Source: Fusobacterium_C necrophorum (GTDB lineage Bacteria; Fusobacteriota; Fusobacteriia; Fusobacteriales; Fusobacteriaceae). From it: a stretch of DNA of 64,000 nt. Under the pieces are notes generated by a model. That model was not told where the DNA came from and searched no databases. It saw only the letters and a program-made list of their open reading frames with translations. The position numbers and the translations under genes were made by a program. Numbering within the stretch: the stretch's first letter is position 1; every line of letters begins with the position of its first letter. Where the stretch lies: NCBI RefSeq assembly GCF_900104395.1, contig NZ_FMXX01000011.1; one strand, given 5' to 3'. This document shows, one piece after another, positions 41,824-51,003 of the stretch.

Positions 41824-42531
41824 TTAATACAAGGCATTGAAAATCTCTCTTTTTAATTCAACCTCATCTTCAATCGATAATTTCTTTTCTTTTCTTTTTT
41901 TTGACACATTGATTTCCTTTAAAATAGTTGCCGGTTGTCCTCTCAAAATTAAAATTCTATCACAAATATACAAAGCTTCTTCAATATCATGTGTTACAAA
42001 AAGAATGCTTGTATTTTTTTCTTCTTTTAGTTTTCGCATTAAATCTAACAGTTCAAATCTTAATTTTTCATCAAGTGATTTGAAAGGTTCATCAAAAAGC
42101 AATATATTTCCTGCAAATGTCAATGCTCTTGCAATGGAACCTCTCTGCCTCATCCCACCACTTAATTCTTTCGGAAAATAATTATAATAATCTTTGAGTC
42201 CTACCAAGGATAAATTTTCCCAAATAATTTTTTCATCTATATTTTCTTGAATGATTTTAATATTTTCAAATAATGTCAGCCAATTCAAAAGTCTATCTTC
42301 TTGAAACACATAGCCTATTTTATTATAATGATAATTCACGATCTCTCCACTCGTTTCTTTTTCAGAACCTACTAAAATATTTAGAAGTGTTGTTTTTCCA
42401 ATCCCGGAAGGTCCAAGTAAACCCAAAATATCTCCTGAAAACATTTCAAAATTAACATTATCTAAAATTAATTTTTCACGATATCTCTTGCTAATAGACT
42501 TCGATACCAAAATCTTCTTATCCATCGGCAT
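41824..42531 (-). CDS. TauB/SsuB-like ABC ATPase
   Basis: A 235-residue ATPase; start at 42531 (MPMDKKILV) with AAGGTG upstream. Walker A GPSGIGKTT, signature LSGGMRQRGS, Walker B NILLFDEPF and switch FVTHDIEEAL match the nitrate/taurine/sulfonate family. The end of the permease gene overlaps it by 64 nt. Last gene of the long operon. Confidence 0.86.
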   Translation of the reverse strand: MPMDKKILVSKSISKRYREKLILDNVNFEMFSGDILGLLGPSGIGKTTLLNILVGSEKETSGEIVNYHYNKIGYVFQEDRLLNWLTLFENIKIIQENIDEKIIWENLSLVGLKDYYNYFPKELSGGMRQRGSIARALTFAGNILLFDEPFKSLDEKLRFELLDLMRKLKEEKNTSILFVTHDIEEALYICDRILILRGQPATILKEINVSKKRKEKKLSIEDEVELKREIFNALY

Positions 42532-43250
42532 TTTTTCAAACACCTTACGATACCTCCCAAAATAAAATAAATTGTTACAATTATTATAGTCCAAGCAATT
42601 ACCATTTCTGTTTCTATATTTAATCTTGCATTCGTTATCTCTCCGCCAATTCCGCTATCGGTTGATAAAACTTCCGCCATAACCATTAATTTAATTCCTG
42701 TTCTAAGAGACATCATAAGTGCGGTTTCAAATGCAGGATACAGTGACGGCATTATAATATATTTCCATCTCTTACATTTGGAGATATGAAAAATATCTGC
42801 AACTTCTAATAAATTTTTATCAATAGTCCCGATTGCATTTACCATGGATATGGTTATAATACAAAACATTGAAATAGATACTATTAAAATAGCGGGTTTT
42901 CCGTTTAAGCCCAACCATAATATAGCTAAAATCAGCCAGCTTATCGGAGGAATTACCTGTAAAAACTCAACGATTGGATAAAATATATCTCCTATTATTT
43001 TTGAATGAGTTATCATAACGCTAAAAACAAAGGAAAATGTTAAAGCGAAACCAATACTAATAAAAAGTCTTATCAGTGTTGTTCCAATTTCTTTTAACAT
43101 GGAAACATCTGAAAGAATACTCCTTATACTCTCCCAAATTTGACTTACAGTCGGTACTACAACAGGTGGATAGATTTTACTCAATAAGGACCAAAGAAAA
43201 AGGAGAAATACAAAACTTAATATTTTATTTCTTAAAATAAAAATTTTCAT
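42468..43250 (-). CDS. TauC/SsuC-like ABC permease
   Basis: A 260-residue permease; start at 43250 (MKIFILRNK) with GGAGGG upstream. It has about six membrane helices and the family blocks FLQVIPPISWLILAILWLG and PSLYPAFETALMMSLRTG. The 25-residue C-terminus overlapping the ATPase gene is unusually basic and may reflect a shifted stop. Confidence 0.86.
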   Translation of the reverse strand: MKIFILRNKILSFVFLLFLWSLLSKIYPPVVVPTVSQIWESIRSILSDVSMLKEIGTTLIRLFISIGFALTFSFVFSVMITHSKIIGDIFYPIVEFLQVIPPISWLILAILWLGLNGKPAILIVSISMFCIITISMVNAIGTIDKNLLEVADIFHISKCKRWKYIIMPSLYPAFETALMMSLRTGIKLMVMAEVLSTDSGIGGEITNARLNIETEMVIAWTIIIVTIYFILGGIVRCLKKCRWIRRFWYRSLLARDIVKN

Positions 43251-44163
43251 CAGGAATCTTCCCTCCGACAGTTTTTGGATCATATTCTTTTAATATGTTA
43301 TAATACTCGTCTAAAACAGGTCTCACATCTTTTGCCTCTACAAAATACAAGCCCATATTGGAAATTGCCTTTCCGACTGTCTTTGCATCCATTCCAAGCT
43401 TATCTTGTGCTAATTTCCCTGCTTTTTCAGGATTTTCTAATATCCATTGCAATGCTTTTGCATATTCTTTATTAAATTTTTTTACTAATATAGGATCTTT
43501 TTCAGCAATTTCTCCCAATACACCAAAACCTGCCATGGGGATATGACTATTATCCCCCTTTAACTTTTGCCATTCTTTTTCAAAACTTATTGCAACTTTA
43601 AAGTTTGGATTTTTTGTTAAAATTGCCGTTGTATCAGGTTCAATCGTTACAGCATAATTGGCTTTTCCGCTTACAATCAGATTTCTATATTCCGCCTTAT
43701 TGGAGTAAACGACATCATAATCAATTTTTTCTTTCAAACCTGCTTTATTTAGAAAATAATGTGTAAATACATCTGTCGGAGATGATTTAATTCCCATATA
43801 AATGGTTTTTCCCTTTAAATCTTTCCAACCCTGAATGGGATCGGTACTTATAAGAGAAGCGACTCCCCATGTATTCACATTCATTAATTTCACAGGTAAA
43901 CCTTTGTTATATAATTTGGAAGCTATCGTCAAAGGAAATGCAAAAAATTGTGCTTCTTTTCCCTGTACCATTCCGATTAAAATTTCAGGACTATTCCACA
44001 CCTTGACATCTATTGTATATTCTTTTCCTAAAGCATTAATTTCCATCATTCTAAGAATCGGCAAAACAGGTGGTGCCTTAGGAGCTCCTACATATATTTG
44101 TTCTATTGCAAAGGTATGCAATGTTAAAAATAAACTGAAAAATAAACTGAAACATTTTTTCAT
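43225..44163 (-). CDS. TauA/SsuA-like periplasmic binding protein
   Basis: A 312-residue protein; start at 44163 (MKKCFSLFF), signal peptide to about residue 20. It has the NMT1/SsuA-type layout: GAPKAPPVLPILRMMEI near the start, GKTIYMGIKSSPTDVFTHYF in the hinge region and YAVTIEPDTTAIL. Ligands of the family include sulfonates, thiamine precursors and nitrate. In this operon a sulfur compound is a natural guess. Confidence 0.82.
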   Translation of the reverse strand: MKKCFSLFFSLFLTLHTFAIEQIYVGAPKAPPVLPILRMMEINALGKEYTIDVKVWNSPEILIGMVQGKEAQFFAFPLTIASKLYNKGLPVKLMNVNTWGVASLISTDPIQGWKDLKGKTIYMGIKSSPTDVFTHYFLNKAGLKEKIDYDVVYSNKAEYRNLIVSGKANYAVTIEPDTTAILTKNPNFKVAISFEKEWQKLKGDNSHIPMAGFGVLGEIAEKDPILVKKFNKEYAKALQWILENPEKAGKLAQDKLGMDAKTVGKAISNMGLYFVEAKDVRPVLDEYYNILKEYDPKTVGGKIPDENFYFKK

Positions 44164-44221
44164 AAATACCTCCTTGCATAATGAAAACATAGTCAAACTA
44201 TATTTCCATTTCATTTATATT

Positions 44222-45568
44222 TTAAATAATTTTCCATAGATATAATAATATATTGGAAAAAAACAATATATTGATAAGGGAAACAGCAATACAGATTCCC
44301 GTTGTTTTTGCTTTGGAAACTCCTGTTTCTTGTAATGCAACTACTAATGGCGGAGCTTGATACGGAAAGAATATATTAGAAAAACTTAAAACTTGTAATT
44401 TACATAAAGTTAATATAGATAATGAACTCATCTCCGAGAAATTTGCAGCTAATGGTGTTAATATAGCCGGAATTCCCGGAACAGTAACAATTAACCCTAT
44501 AACGATTCCTAAAGTAATCCATAAAATAGAAATTCCATAATCCCCCATGGAAGCAACTGAAAATTGTTCTATAAAATAATTAGAAATTTTTGTAGCAATT
44601 TCAGTGTGTCTAGCAATATTGCCTAAACTGATAATTCCTGCTATATAAAAGAATGATTCAAAGCCAATTGATCTGAGAGGTTTCTTCATTAATAATCCGC
44701 TGCCCGGCAAAGCACATATAATCGAAGCTAGCATTCCAACCCATCCCACTGAAATTCCATGCCATTTTTCTGTTATCCATAAAATCATTGTGACAAGTAA
44801 TAAAAAAGAAGCATTTTTTTGTTGACGGTTCATTGTTAAAGAATTTCCTTTGCAAATATTTAATGGAGATTTACAATTTTTATATAATATTAAAAATAAG
44901 ACATAAAGGATAAGTAATTTCGCGAATCCCAATATCATAAAGAAATCTAAAAAATAGGATATATAGGTAAAATGTATATTGTATAAACTTTGCATAGAGC
45001 CCAATAAAACATTATTCGGTACATTTGCAGGTAATACGGCAAATGCCGGAAGATATGTTGATAATAATCCTATTAAGATAATTCCTTCTTCTTCTTTACT
45101 TCCTTTTTCATAGCCGATTTTTTTTGCAAATGCAGATAAAATAGGAAGTATTATTAATACTCTCCCCATAGCGGAAGGCATTAAAAAAATAAAAATAGTT
45201 CCTATTAATAATGTACCAAGCAAAATATTACTATAAGATTTATGAAAGATTTGTTGTATTTTCCCGGCAATGTATTCATCCAAACCTACAAAAGTTATCA
45301 TAGCTCCAAGTATTAAACCTGCCAAAATTAACCAAGTTGCTGCTGAATAAAAACCGGACATATACACATTAACCGGAACCAATTTCCCTATACTGCAACC
45401 TGTAAAAAGTATAAATACCGATAACCATTCAGGGATTAGACTGGTTATCCAACATAGAATTGTAAAGCCTAATAAAAAAGCAACTCTTAATACAGAATCG
45501 ATTTTTGGATAAAAAGATATTAAAAACACAATGATTGTAACAATAAATAAGTAACTGAACTTTTTCAA
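44222..45568 (-). CDS. SLC13/DASS-type anion permease
   Basis: A 448-residue membrane protein with about 11-12 helices. TTG start at 45568 after GGAGGGGG. TLLIGTIFIFLMPSAMGRVLI and LPANVPNNVLLGS resemble the divalent anion:Na+ symporter family (C4-dicarboxylate, sulfate, sulfonate). Fumarate or succinate release by the operon's lyases would fit a dicarboxylate or sulfonate carrier. Confidence 0.7.
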   Translation of the reverse strand: MKKFSYLFIVTIIVFLISFYPKIDSVLRVAFLLGFTILCWITSLIPEWLSVFILFTGCSIGKLVPVNVYMSGFYSAATWLILAGLILGAMITFVGLDEYIAGKIQQIFHKSYSNILLGTLLIGTIFIFLMPSAMGRVLIILPILSAFAKKIGYEKGSKEEEGIILIGLLSTYLPAFAVLPANVPNNVLLGSMQSLYNIHFTYISYFLDFFMILGFAKLLILYVLFLILYKNCKSPLNICKGNSLTMNRQQKNASFLLLVTMILWITEKWHGISVGWVGMLASIICALPGSGLLMKKPLRSIGFESFFYIAGIISLGNIARHTEIATKISNYFIEQFSVASMGDYGISILWITLGIVIGLIVTVPGIPAILTPLAANFSEMSSLSILTLCKLQVLSFSNIFFPYQAPPLVVALQETGVSKAKTTGICIAVSLINILFFSNILLYLWKII

Positions 45569-45589
45569 AAATCCCCCTCCTTAAAATAA

Positions 45590-47266
45590 TTATATATTAT
45601 ATAGTATGCTGGATACCAACTTTTTAGTATATGAATTCGTAGGTCTATGAAAGATTTTTAATCCGTCCCCTTCTTCAATAATTTTCCCATCTTTTAAAAT
45701 ATAAAAATAATCGGTTATTTTTTGGGCTAATATTAAATCATGAGTTATAAATAACATGGAAAATCCATATCTATTTTGCAATCCTTTTAATAACCTAAGT
45801 AAATTAGCTTTTCTTGACGGATCCAACATGGAAGTAATCTCATCCGCAATCAATAATTTCGGTTCAAGCAATAATGCTCTGACTATACTTAATCTTTGCA
45901 TTTCTCCACCGCTTAAATATTTAGCCTTTCTGTTAAGAAATTCTTTTGAAGTCGGAAAACCCAAACGATTTAAATATTCCTTCATCTTTTCAGTCGGAAA
46001 AGAAGTCTTTTCTCTCAAAAGTAGAAAGGGTTCTTTTAAAATATGTTCAATACTCAATTCAAGATTCATACTGGAAGAAGAATCTTGAAATATTATTTGT
46101 ATGCTGTTTAAGGAAGACAAAATGTCCCTTCCTATTTCTTTATTTAAAAATTTTACCTCTCCACTTGTCTTTTGTTTTATGCCACTTAAAATTTCAGCTA
46201 ATGTACTTTTTCCGGAACCTGATTCGCCTATAATGGAAACAATTTCTCCCATTCTTATTTTTAAATTTATCTCGGATAAAGCATTTATTTTCAATTTTCT
46301 GGAAATATATGTCTTTGACAATTTATTTACTTCCAAAATATTTATAATTCCCCCTAAATGGCAAGCGACTTTCCTTTCTTCATCTATTTTACTTAATTTA
46401 GGAATTTCCTTCAAACATTTGGGAATTTTTTGAGGACATTTTACATAAAACGAACAACCTTTGTTATGTTTCAATTCTTCCACTTCATGGATTCCCCATA
46501 AATCTTTAAATATATTTATAAAAGGACTGGCTTGCACTAATGCTCTCGAATAAGGATGACTTTGAAGATTTAAAAATTTTTTCGTGATTCCCGTTTCTAT
46601 AATATTTCCGGAATCCATTACTATAACTTTTTCAGTCAATTCTTTTATAACTTCCAAATCATGAGAAGTTACGATTAATGTAGTATTATTTTCAGATAAA
46701 TTCTTCAAGATTTTTATTATTTCCATTTTTGAAATTTCTTCCAATGAAGTGGTAGGCTCATCAATCAAAATAAGTTTTGGATGACAACTAAGAGCAGTTG
46801 CAATTAGAACCTTTTGTCTCATTCCTCCTGATAATTCGTCAGGATAACTTTCTATAAATTTCTCATCCAATCCTACCATTCTAAACAATGCTTTCACTTT
46901 ATTATATTTTTCTTTTTTACTTAAATTATCTAATACCTCATAGATATGTTCTCCAACTGTCATTCTCGGATTGAAAACATGCAATTGATTTTGAAACACC
47001 ATAGAAATCTCTTTCCAGCGCAATCCTTTAAATTTAGACTCTTTGTCTAATAATTGATTCTTAAAATAAATATCTCCTGAACAATCCCCTACAGAAGACA
47101 GCAGTCCTAAAACAGACAGTAATAACGTAGTTTTCCCGGAACCTGATTCCCCTATTATTCCTAAGGTTTCCCCTTCTTTTACTTCTAAATTAATATCATG
47201 TAATGTGTAGCTTTCATTTCCCTTGTAAGTAAAATAAAAATTGTTTAATTTTAAAATAGTTTCCAT
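45590..47266 (-). CDS. fused oligopeptide-type ABC ATPase with two nucleotide-binding domains
   Basis: A 558-residue protein. NBD1 (about 1-255) has GESGSGKTT and LSGGMRQKV. Next comes an OppD-type Cys-containing segment (CSFYVKCPQKIPKC). NBD2 (about 310-555) has GESGSGKST, LSGGEMQRL and LLIADEITSM. It combines the roles of DppD and DppF in one chain, unlike the split ATPases of the importer at 4510-9466. It energises the two permeases upstream. Confidence 0.9.
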   Translation of the reverse strand: METILKLNNFYFTYKGNESYTLHDINLEVKEGETLGIIGESGSGKTTLLLSVLGLLSSVGDCSGDIYFKNQLLDKESKFKGLRWKEISMVFQNQLHVFNPRMTVGEHIYEVLDNLSKKEKYNKVKALFRMVGLDEKFIESYPDELSGGMRQKVLIATALSCHPKLILIDEPTTSLEEISKMEIIKILKNLSENNTTLIVTSHDLEVIKELTEKVIVMDSGNIIETGITKKFLNLQSHPYSRALVQASPFINIFKDLWGIHEVEELKHNKGCSFYVKCPQKIPKCLKEIPKLSKIDEERKVACHLGGIINILEVNKLSKTYISRKLKINALSEINLKIRMGEIVSIIGESGSGKSTLAEILSGIKQKTSGEVKFLNKEIGRDILSSLNSIQIIFQDSSSSMNLELSIEHILKEPFLLLREKTSFPTEKMKEYLNRLGFPTSKEFLNRKAKYLSGGEMQRLSIVRALLLEPKLLIADEITSMLDPSRKANLLRLLKGLQNRYGFSMLFITHDLILAQKITDYFYILKDGKIIEEGDGLKIFHRPTNSYTKKLVSSILYNI

Positions 47267-47278
47267 CTGTATTCCTTT

Positions 47279-48079
47279 TTATAATTTTTCCAACTTTTCT
47301 CCCAAAGAAGCAAGTGTCACAACTAATACCATAAGCAAAATCAGTGGGGGTAGCAGCCACCATTTATAGTATTCTGTAAAATAAATATTTGGAAAACTCA
47401 TAGCTCTACTGATAATCATTCCCCAACTCTTTGATAAAGGATCCCCCAAACCGAGATAAGCTAAGCTAGCTTCAGCTAAAATTGCTTTATTCATTATTTT
47501 TACAATAGCTGTCACAATGATTGACCAGACCGGTTTTAACAAATGCCATCTGAATATATGAAAAAAGTTTCCCCCATAAGCTTTTGATAATAAAATGTAT
47601 TTCTCCTGTTTCAGTTTGATTATTTCATTTCTTGCAATTTTTGCCGGACGAGTCCAAGTCACCAGAACCAATACAAAAACAATATTTTTAAGATTGGTTC
47701 CTAAAAATGCTCCCATAACTATCATAAGAGGTAATTCAGGAATGCTTAAAAATATATCAATGATAGATAGCAATATTTTATCTTTCCAAGCACCAAAGTA
47801 TCCGGCTATTGCACCTAAAATACTTCCCCCAATTGCCGAAAAAATAGCCGTAAAAAAACTGATTTCCAAGCTTGTCCTTCCCCCATATATTAATTGAGAA
47901 AAAATATCAAAACCTAAATCATCCGTTCCGAGTATATGTTCGGCATTTGGAGCTACTAAAGCCTCTGTTGTTTCTAAATTTATATTTTGGAATGAACTAT
48001 ATTGAAAAAAAAATGAGAATAAAATAAATACTAAGATTATATATATTTCAATGTTACAAAATAATTTTTTTAACTTCAT
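47279..48079 (-). CDS. DppC-like ABC permease
   Basis: A 266-residue permease with HILGTDDLGFDIFSQLIYGGR and the EAA loop region EASLAYLGLGDPLSKSWG. It overlaps the DppB-like gene by 4 nt. Confidence 0.88.
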   Translation of the reverse strand: MKLKKLFCNIEIYIILVFILFSFFFQYSSFQNINLETTEALVAPNAEHILGTDDLGFDIFSQLIYGGRTSLEISFFTAIFSAIGGSILGAIAGYFGAWKDKILLSIIDIFLSIPELPLMIVMGAFLGTNLKNIVFVLVLVTWTRPAKIARNEIIKLKQEKYILLSKAYGGNFFHIFRWHLLKPVWSIIVTAIVKIMNKAILAEASLAYLGLGDPLSKSWGMIISRAMSFPNIYFTEYYKWWLLPPLILLMVLVVTLASLGEKLEKL

Positions 48080-49053
48080 ACATGAACCTGCATCTTTTCA
48101 TTTTCTTTTATTATCTCAGAAATAAAACTTACTCCCAAAGTTATCCCTACCATAAAGAGAAATATTCCCTGTAGTAAAGGATAATCTCTTGCAAAAACAG
48201 CTTCTTTTAACAACTTTCCGATACCCGGATATTCAAAAACATTTTCCACTATTAAAGAACCTTGTAATATTAAGGCAATACTTAGCAATGCTTCCGTTAT
48301 TAGAGGTGTTATCGCATTCTTTAAACAATGTCTACACAATATATAGATATCCCCAAATCCTTTCGCTTTTTCTATAAAAACATATCTTTTTTCAATTTCT
48401 ACTATCATTTTTCCTCTCATAAGCATAAAAAAATGAGAAACTCTTGCTATCACCAAGGTTAATATAGGCAAAATAGCATGTTTTAAAATATCCATTGTAA
48501 TTTCATAATTCCATTCAAACGCTAAAAAAGGAGTGATCCCCCCTGCTATCGGCAAACTCGGTATATAAGACGCCCCCATAACTAAGATTCCGAAGCCTAT
48601 CAAAAATGGCGGGATTTGAGATAGAATTACAAAAAATAAATAACTGTATCTTCCGAATAAATTGTCTTTATAATATGCTGAAAGGGTGCCAAAACTGATT
48701 CCCAGAAGTATGGTAATAGTCAATGAACATAACACGATTCCAATTGTCCAAGGGATTCGTGAGAAAATAATAGTCGATACAGGTAGGGTTTTAGAAATAC
48801 TAAAACCCATATTCCCTGTAAAAATACTTTTTAAATAGTATAAATATTGTTGCCAGAGAGGCTTATCTAAGCCATAGTAAATGAAATACTGTTCTATTTG
48901 CTTTTCGCTTAAACCGGAAATATCATCTGCACCTTCACTTGATAAAAATAAAAAGGGATCCGCTTTCATTAAACGAGGTAATATAAAGTTTATACTGATA
49001 ATAAGAAAAAACAAAATCAAGTATCGAATTATTTGTTTTTTAGAAATTTTCAT
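48076..49053 (-). CDS. DppB-like ABC permease
   Basis: A 325-residue permease with an N-terminal membrane helix, YGLDKPLWQQYLYYLKS, GNMGFSIS and the loop KAKGFGDIYILCRHCLKNA. It starts 3 nt after the binding-protein stop. Confidence 0.88.
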   Translation of the reverse strand: MKISKKQIIRYLILFFLIISINFILPRLMKADPFLFLSSEGADDISGLSEKQIEQYFIYYGLDKPLWQQYLYYLKSIFTGNMGFSISKTLPVSTIIFSRIPWTIGIVLCSLTITILLGISFGTLSAYYKDNLFGRYSYLFFVILSQIPPFLIGFGILVMGASYIPSLPIAGGITPFLAFEWNYEITMDILKHAILPILTLVIARVSHFFMLMRGKMIVEIEKRYVFIEKAKGFGDIYILCRHCLKNAITPLITEALLSIALILQGSLIVENVFEYPGIGKLLKEAVFARDYPLLQGIFLFMVGITLGVSFISEIIKENEKMQVHV

Positions 49054-49056
49054 ATT

Positions 49057-50589
49057 TTATTTTTTCTCCCTTAACAAAAATGAAAGCTTAGTATGAATAG
49101 GAACCGAGTGATCAAACCTTGTGGTGTAATTTGAGTAAACATCTTTTCTATAGGCATATATGAAATTCTCTGCATATAACGGCAACATAGGAACTTCTTC
49201 TGCAATGATTTCCTGAGCTTTATACAATAATTCTTTTCTTCTCTTCCGATTTCTTTCATATAATTGTTCCTTTAATACTTTATCTAATTCTGTATTTTTA
49301 TAACCTTGAATGCTTTGAATTCCGTTATTCTCCGTAGATGCATATACCCTTCTTACATAATCGGCATCTCCCCCCATATCTCCATACTTCAATAATGCAA
49401 ATTCATAATTTCCCTTTTTTATATCATTATCTCGACTTTTACCGTCGACACTTTTTACTTTTAAATGGATTCCGATTTTTTCCAAATCCAATTTTATCAA
49501 TTCTGCCAATTTAATCTCCTTTGCTTTATTAGAAACTAAAAGAGTCCCATGTATCACCTTCCCCTTCATAAGTTTTTTCGCTTTTTCTATGGAGTGAGGA
49601 TAGCTGGTAACATTGGGATTATGCATCGGATTGTCACTTATAACATATTCCACATTACTTAATGTCCCATATCCTCTTTCCAACTTATCGACTAAAATAT
49701 TTCGATTGATTGCATATGCCATAGCTTTTCTGATATCTTTGTCTTGAGTTTCCTTTACCTTCTCCTGATTCCATAAAAGTCTGTAGCTATGAAAAGAGTG
49801 TCCTATCATAACACCATATTTGGGATTATTTTTATATCTATCCACAACATTAGGTGATATGTCTATAATAGAGACTTCCCCTCTTTCTAACGCTAAAACC
49901 GGATCACTTACAGGAATCCATTCTAATCTTTCAGCTGCCGGTTTCCATCCCCAAAAATGATTGAAGGCCTCAAATGCATAGCTTCCTTTATCCGAATTAT
50001 ATTCCACAACTTTATATGGTCCGCTACCAACTAAATATCCTTCCCCTGTATAAGCTAACGGATTATCCACTTTTTCCCAGATGTGCTTTGGAATGATTCG
50101 CATAGTTCCTATTCTTTCTAAATTTAAAGCAGAATATTTTTTAAATATTATTCTTATCTTATTTGGACTGAGTATCTCTACACTTTTTACAATGCTTTCT
50201 CCATTGTCATGAATCCGATCCACTACCGGTGGAAATTTATCATAATACTCTATGCTAAATTTAATATCTTCCGTTGTTAATGCTTTGTTATCATGCCACT
50301 TCACATTTGGATGTATTTCAAATAAAATGGAATTTTTTTGAGAATCGATTGTCCATTTTTTAGCTAACCAAGGAATAAATCCCTTTTCATCTTTTTCAAT
50401 CAAAGAATCATAAACAATATCTGTTTTATATTTTCCCGGACCTCTCATTGAATTTTTAAATGGATTTGGTGCTCCATAATCTTCCCCTTTCATTCTTATG
50501 ACCGGAACAACTTTCTCCTGTGAATAACTGACAACTTGTAAAAATACTAGAAAAAAACTCATAATTAAAATTTTAAATATTTTTTTCAT
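49057..50589 (-). CDS. family 5 solute-binding protein
   Basis: A 510-residue protein; start at 50589 (MKKIFKILI) with AAGGAG upstream. The signal peptide ends near SYSQE with no lipobox, so it is probably soluble in the periplasm. TTEDIKFSIEYYDKFPP, GSGPYKVVEYNSDKGSYAFE and RKAMAYAINRNILVDKL identify SBP_bac_5. It lies about 140 nt after the ThiS/MoaD-like gene, and the transport block starts here. Confidence 0.88.
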   Translation of the reverse strand: MKKIFKILIMSFFLVFLQVVSYSQEKVVPVIRMKGEDYGAPNPFKNSMRGPGKYKTDIVYDSLIEKDEKGFIPWLAKKWTIDSQKNSILFEIHPNVKWHDNKALTTEDIKFSIEYYDKFPPVVDRIHDNGESIVKSVEILSPNKIRIIFKKYSALNLERIGTMRIIPKHIWEKVDNPLAYTGEGYLVGSGPYKVVEYNSDKGSYAFEAFNHFWGWKPAAERLEWIPVSDPVLALERGEVSIIDISPNVVDRYKNNPKYGVMIGHSFHSYRLLWNQEKVKETQDKDIRKAMAYAINRNILVDKLERGYGTLSNVEYVISDNPMHNPNVTSYPHSIEKAKKLMKGKVIHGTLLVSNKAKEIKLAELIKLDLEKIGIHLKVKSVDGKSRDNDIKKGNYEFALLKYGDMGGDADYVRRVYASTENNGIQSIQGYKNTELDKVLKEQLYERNRKRRKELLYKAQEIIAEEVPMLPLYAENFIYAYRKDVYSNYTTRFDHSVPIHTKLSFLLREKK

Positions 50590-50727
50590 TCTATTCTTCT
50601 CCTTTTTCCGATATTCCAAAATATAAGTATTTTAACTATAATAATTTATAATGAAGTATGCTCTCTATAAATTTCCATCTCTTTTTCACTTCGTGGAATA
50701 ACTTATTTTTTTACCTTCTTCCATCTC

Positions 50728-51003
50728 TTATCCTCCTGAAATTGCAACCATAAAAGTTAAGTTATCTCCTTCCCCTAATTTTGCAGAACCTTCTATAGTC
50801 TCCTGATTATCATTTAAAAATATAAGAATTTCTTCATTATAAGATCCGTTCAAGTAAAATAAATCTTTTAATTCCGTATATTTCTTTAAAAGATAATTTT
50901 CTATAAAAGATTTGATATCGGTCTCCTGCTCAATCTCAAACTCTTCTTTCTTTTTCCCCAGCACTTTTTGAACTTTTGTCAAATATTTTACATTAATTTT
51001 CAT
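50728..51003 (-). CDS. ThiS/MoaD-like sulfur carrier protein ending in GG
   Basis: A 91-residue beta-grasp protein. IKVKY-type first strand, LIFLNDNQETIEG in the middle, LGEGDNLTFMVAISGG at the end. The terminal Gly-Gly needs no trimming and is the site activated by E1 enzymes and converted to a thiocarboxylate. The E1-like and JAMM proteins of the same operon are its natural partners. It overlaps the upstream lyase gene by 11 nt. Confidence 0.88.
   Translation of the reverse strand: MKINVKYLTKVQKVLGKKKEEFEIEQETDIKSFIENYLLKKYTELKDLFYLNGSYNEEILIFLNDNQETIEGSAKLGEGDNLTFMVAISGG

Noticed and set aside
50593..50735. Tiny minus-strand frames between the carrier gene and the binding-protein gene (MEEGKKISYSTK and MEIYREHTSL)
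   Set aside because: Two frames of about 10-12 codons that could be one frameshifted mini-gene, but no family or coding signal beyond a GGAGG site.
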